From: Bacteroidota bacterium | GTDB taxonomy: Bacteria; Bacteroidota; Bacteroidia; Chitinophagales; UBA10324 | NCBI GenBank assembly: GCA_003455275.1 | Contig: DMRR01000001.1 | Span: 1 to 7,639 of the forward strand | Length of the DNA: 7,639 nt | Reading direction: 5' to 3' | Part shown: positions 6,738 through 7,639 of the stretch, one piece after another | Layout of the letters: each line of letters opens with the position of its first letter | How positions within the stretch are numbered: the first letter of the stretch is position 1 | Notes under the pieces: generated by a model | The model's input: the letters and a program-made list of their open reading frames with translations, nothing else | Told to the model about the DNA's origin: nothing | Databases searched by the model: none | Made by a program: the position numbers and the translations under genes

Positions 6738-7639
6738 ATGCGAAAAAAAATTCTGCTGCTTGGTTCCGGTGAACTCGGAAAAGAATTTGTGATTGCTTGT
6801 CAGCGGCTGGGACAATATGTAATTGCAGTGGACTCCTACCCTGGTGCGCCTGCTATGCAGGTGGCACATGAGTTTGAAGTCATTGATATGCTCAACGGCG
6901 ATGCACTTGATTCGGTAGTGGAGAAACACAACCCTGATATTATTGTTCCGGAAATAGAAGCCATTCGCACCGAACGGTTTTATGATTATGAGAAGAAGGG
7001 AATACAAGTGGTGCCGAGTGCGCGCGCTGCAAACTTTACCATGAACAGAAGAGCGATTCGTGATTTAGCATCGAAGGAACTGACGCTGAGAACAGCAAAA
7101 TATTTTTATGCTGAAACTATTGACGAATTCAGAAAAGCAATTTCAGAAATAGGAATTCCGTGCGTAGTGAAACCGCTGATGAGCAGCAGCGGCAAGGGAC
7201 AGAGCGTGGTGAAGACAGAAAGTGATATTGAACAATCGTGGAAGTATGCAATGGAAGGAAGCCGAGGCGATTTGAAAGTGGTGATAGTGGAAGAGTTCAT
7301 AAAATTTTATACCGAAATAACGCTGCTCACCGTGACGCAGAAAAACGGACCAACACTTTTTTGCCCACCCATTGGTCACCGGCAAGAGCGCGGCGATTAC
7401 CAGGAAAGCTGGCAGCCGTGCGCTATGAGCGGAAAAGATTTACAAAATGCACAACAAATGGCAGCGCAAGTAACTGCATCACTCACAGGTGCTGGAATTT
7501 GGGGTGTTGAATTTTTTCTGACTGACAATGGTGTTTACTTCAGTGAACTTTCTCCGCGTCCGCACGATACCGGAATGGTGACGCTTGCGAACTCTCAAAA
7601 CTTTAATGAGTTTGAATTGCACGCGCGTGCTGTTCTTGG
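6738..7639 (+). CDS. purT: Formate-dependent phosphoribosylglycinamide formyltransferase 2, N-terminal part (3' end outside window)
   Basis: PurT formylates glycinamide ribonucleotide in purine synthesis, using formate and ATP rather than formyl-tetrahydrofolate. The frame stays open for 300 codons to the window edge, out of about 390 in E. coli PurT, and closely follows the E. coli enzyme. Visible motifs: [10 protein letters not shown] (7-16) and VPEIEAI (70-76) of the N-terminal nucleotide-binding domain; the ATP-grasp loop MSSSGKGQ (148-155); [15 protein letters not shown] (213-227); the metal-binding glutamates E258 (GVEFF) and E270 ([12 protein letters not shown]); and the conserved [12 protein letters not shown] segment. 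It starts at an ATG with no in-frame alternative just upstream, and is about 13 residues shorter at the N-terminus than E. coli PurT, before the conserved core. PurT is ATP-grasp family; the assignment is secure. This region is richer in G+C than the genes before it. Confidence 0.96.
   Translation, partial: MRKKILLLGSGELGKEFVIACQRLGQYVIAVDSYPGAPAMQVAHEFEVIDMLNGDALDSVVEKHNPDIIVPEIEAIRTERFYDYEKKGIQVVPSARAANFTMNRRAIRDLASKELTLRTAKYFYAETIDEFRKAISEIGIPCVVKPLMSSSGKGQSVVKTESDIEQSWKYAMEGSRGDLKVVIVEEFIKFYTEITLLTVTQKNGPTLFCPPIGHRQERGDYQESWQPCAMSGKDLQNAQQMAAQVTASLTGAGIWGVEFFLTDNGVYFSELSPRPHDTGMVTLANSQNFNEFELHARAVL

Noticed and set aside
7238..7510. A 90-residue plus-strand open frame inside the purT region
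   Set aside because: It lies in another frame of purT, whose conserved ATP-grasp motifs cover the same bases; the peptide has no recognisable features.
1..7639. CRISPR arrays, tRNA or rRNA genes, insertion sequences
   Set aside because: I saw no regularly spaced repeats, no tRNA-like cloverleaf, no transposase and no terminal inverted repeats; nearly all the sequence is accounted for by the listed genes.

Overview
The window most likely comes from a member of the Bacteroidota, perhaps a Chitinophagales/Sphingobacteriales-like lineage. The evidence is the C-terminal part of a BatE-type aerotolerance protein, AT-rich genes with little Shine-Dalgarno signal, a candidate TTTG / TAnnTTTG-type promoter, and a TPR-adenylate cyclase and a multi-sensor histidine kinase of styles common in that phylum. 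This placement is inference; no rRNA or other decisive marker is present.

Layout. (1) 3-500 (+): 3' end of batE, with two membrane segments and an SH3-like domain. (2) 585-2477 (+): exported TPR domain, one transmembrane helix and a cytoplasmic class III cyclase whose substrate-recognition residues predict ATP as substrate. (3) 2519-2549: a strong hairpin between convergent genes, working as a terminator on both strands. (4) 2571-3899 (-): a PLP-dependent alpha-oxoamine synthase (AOS) of unknown substrate, with a remodelled substrate loop. (5) 3900-4040: a divergent intergenic region with a candidate promoter and a short direct repeat. (6) 4041-6197 (+): a six-helix membrane histidine kinase with PAS and GAF domains. 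(7) 6199-6600 (+): a single-domain response regulator one base after the kinase stop, followed by a clear Rho-independent terminator at 6625-6653. (8) 6738 to the window end (+): the first 300 codons of purT, the formate-dependent GAR transformylase of purine synthesis.

How the genes may work together. The kinase and receiver are almost certainly one signalling pair. The most interesting possibility is that the divergent AOS enzyme makes a small diffusible acyl ketone sensed by the six-helix kinase. That would be analogous in layout to CqsA/CqsS of Vibrio and LqsA/LqsS/LqsR of Legionella. The parallel rests on gene order, topology and a few motifs only, and the AOS could equally be a lipid or other secondary-metabolite enzyme. 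The cyclase, batE and purT look like unrelated neighbours.
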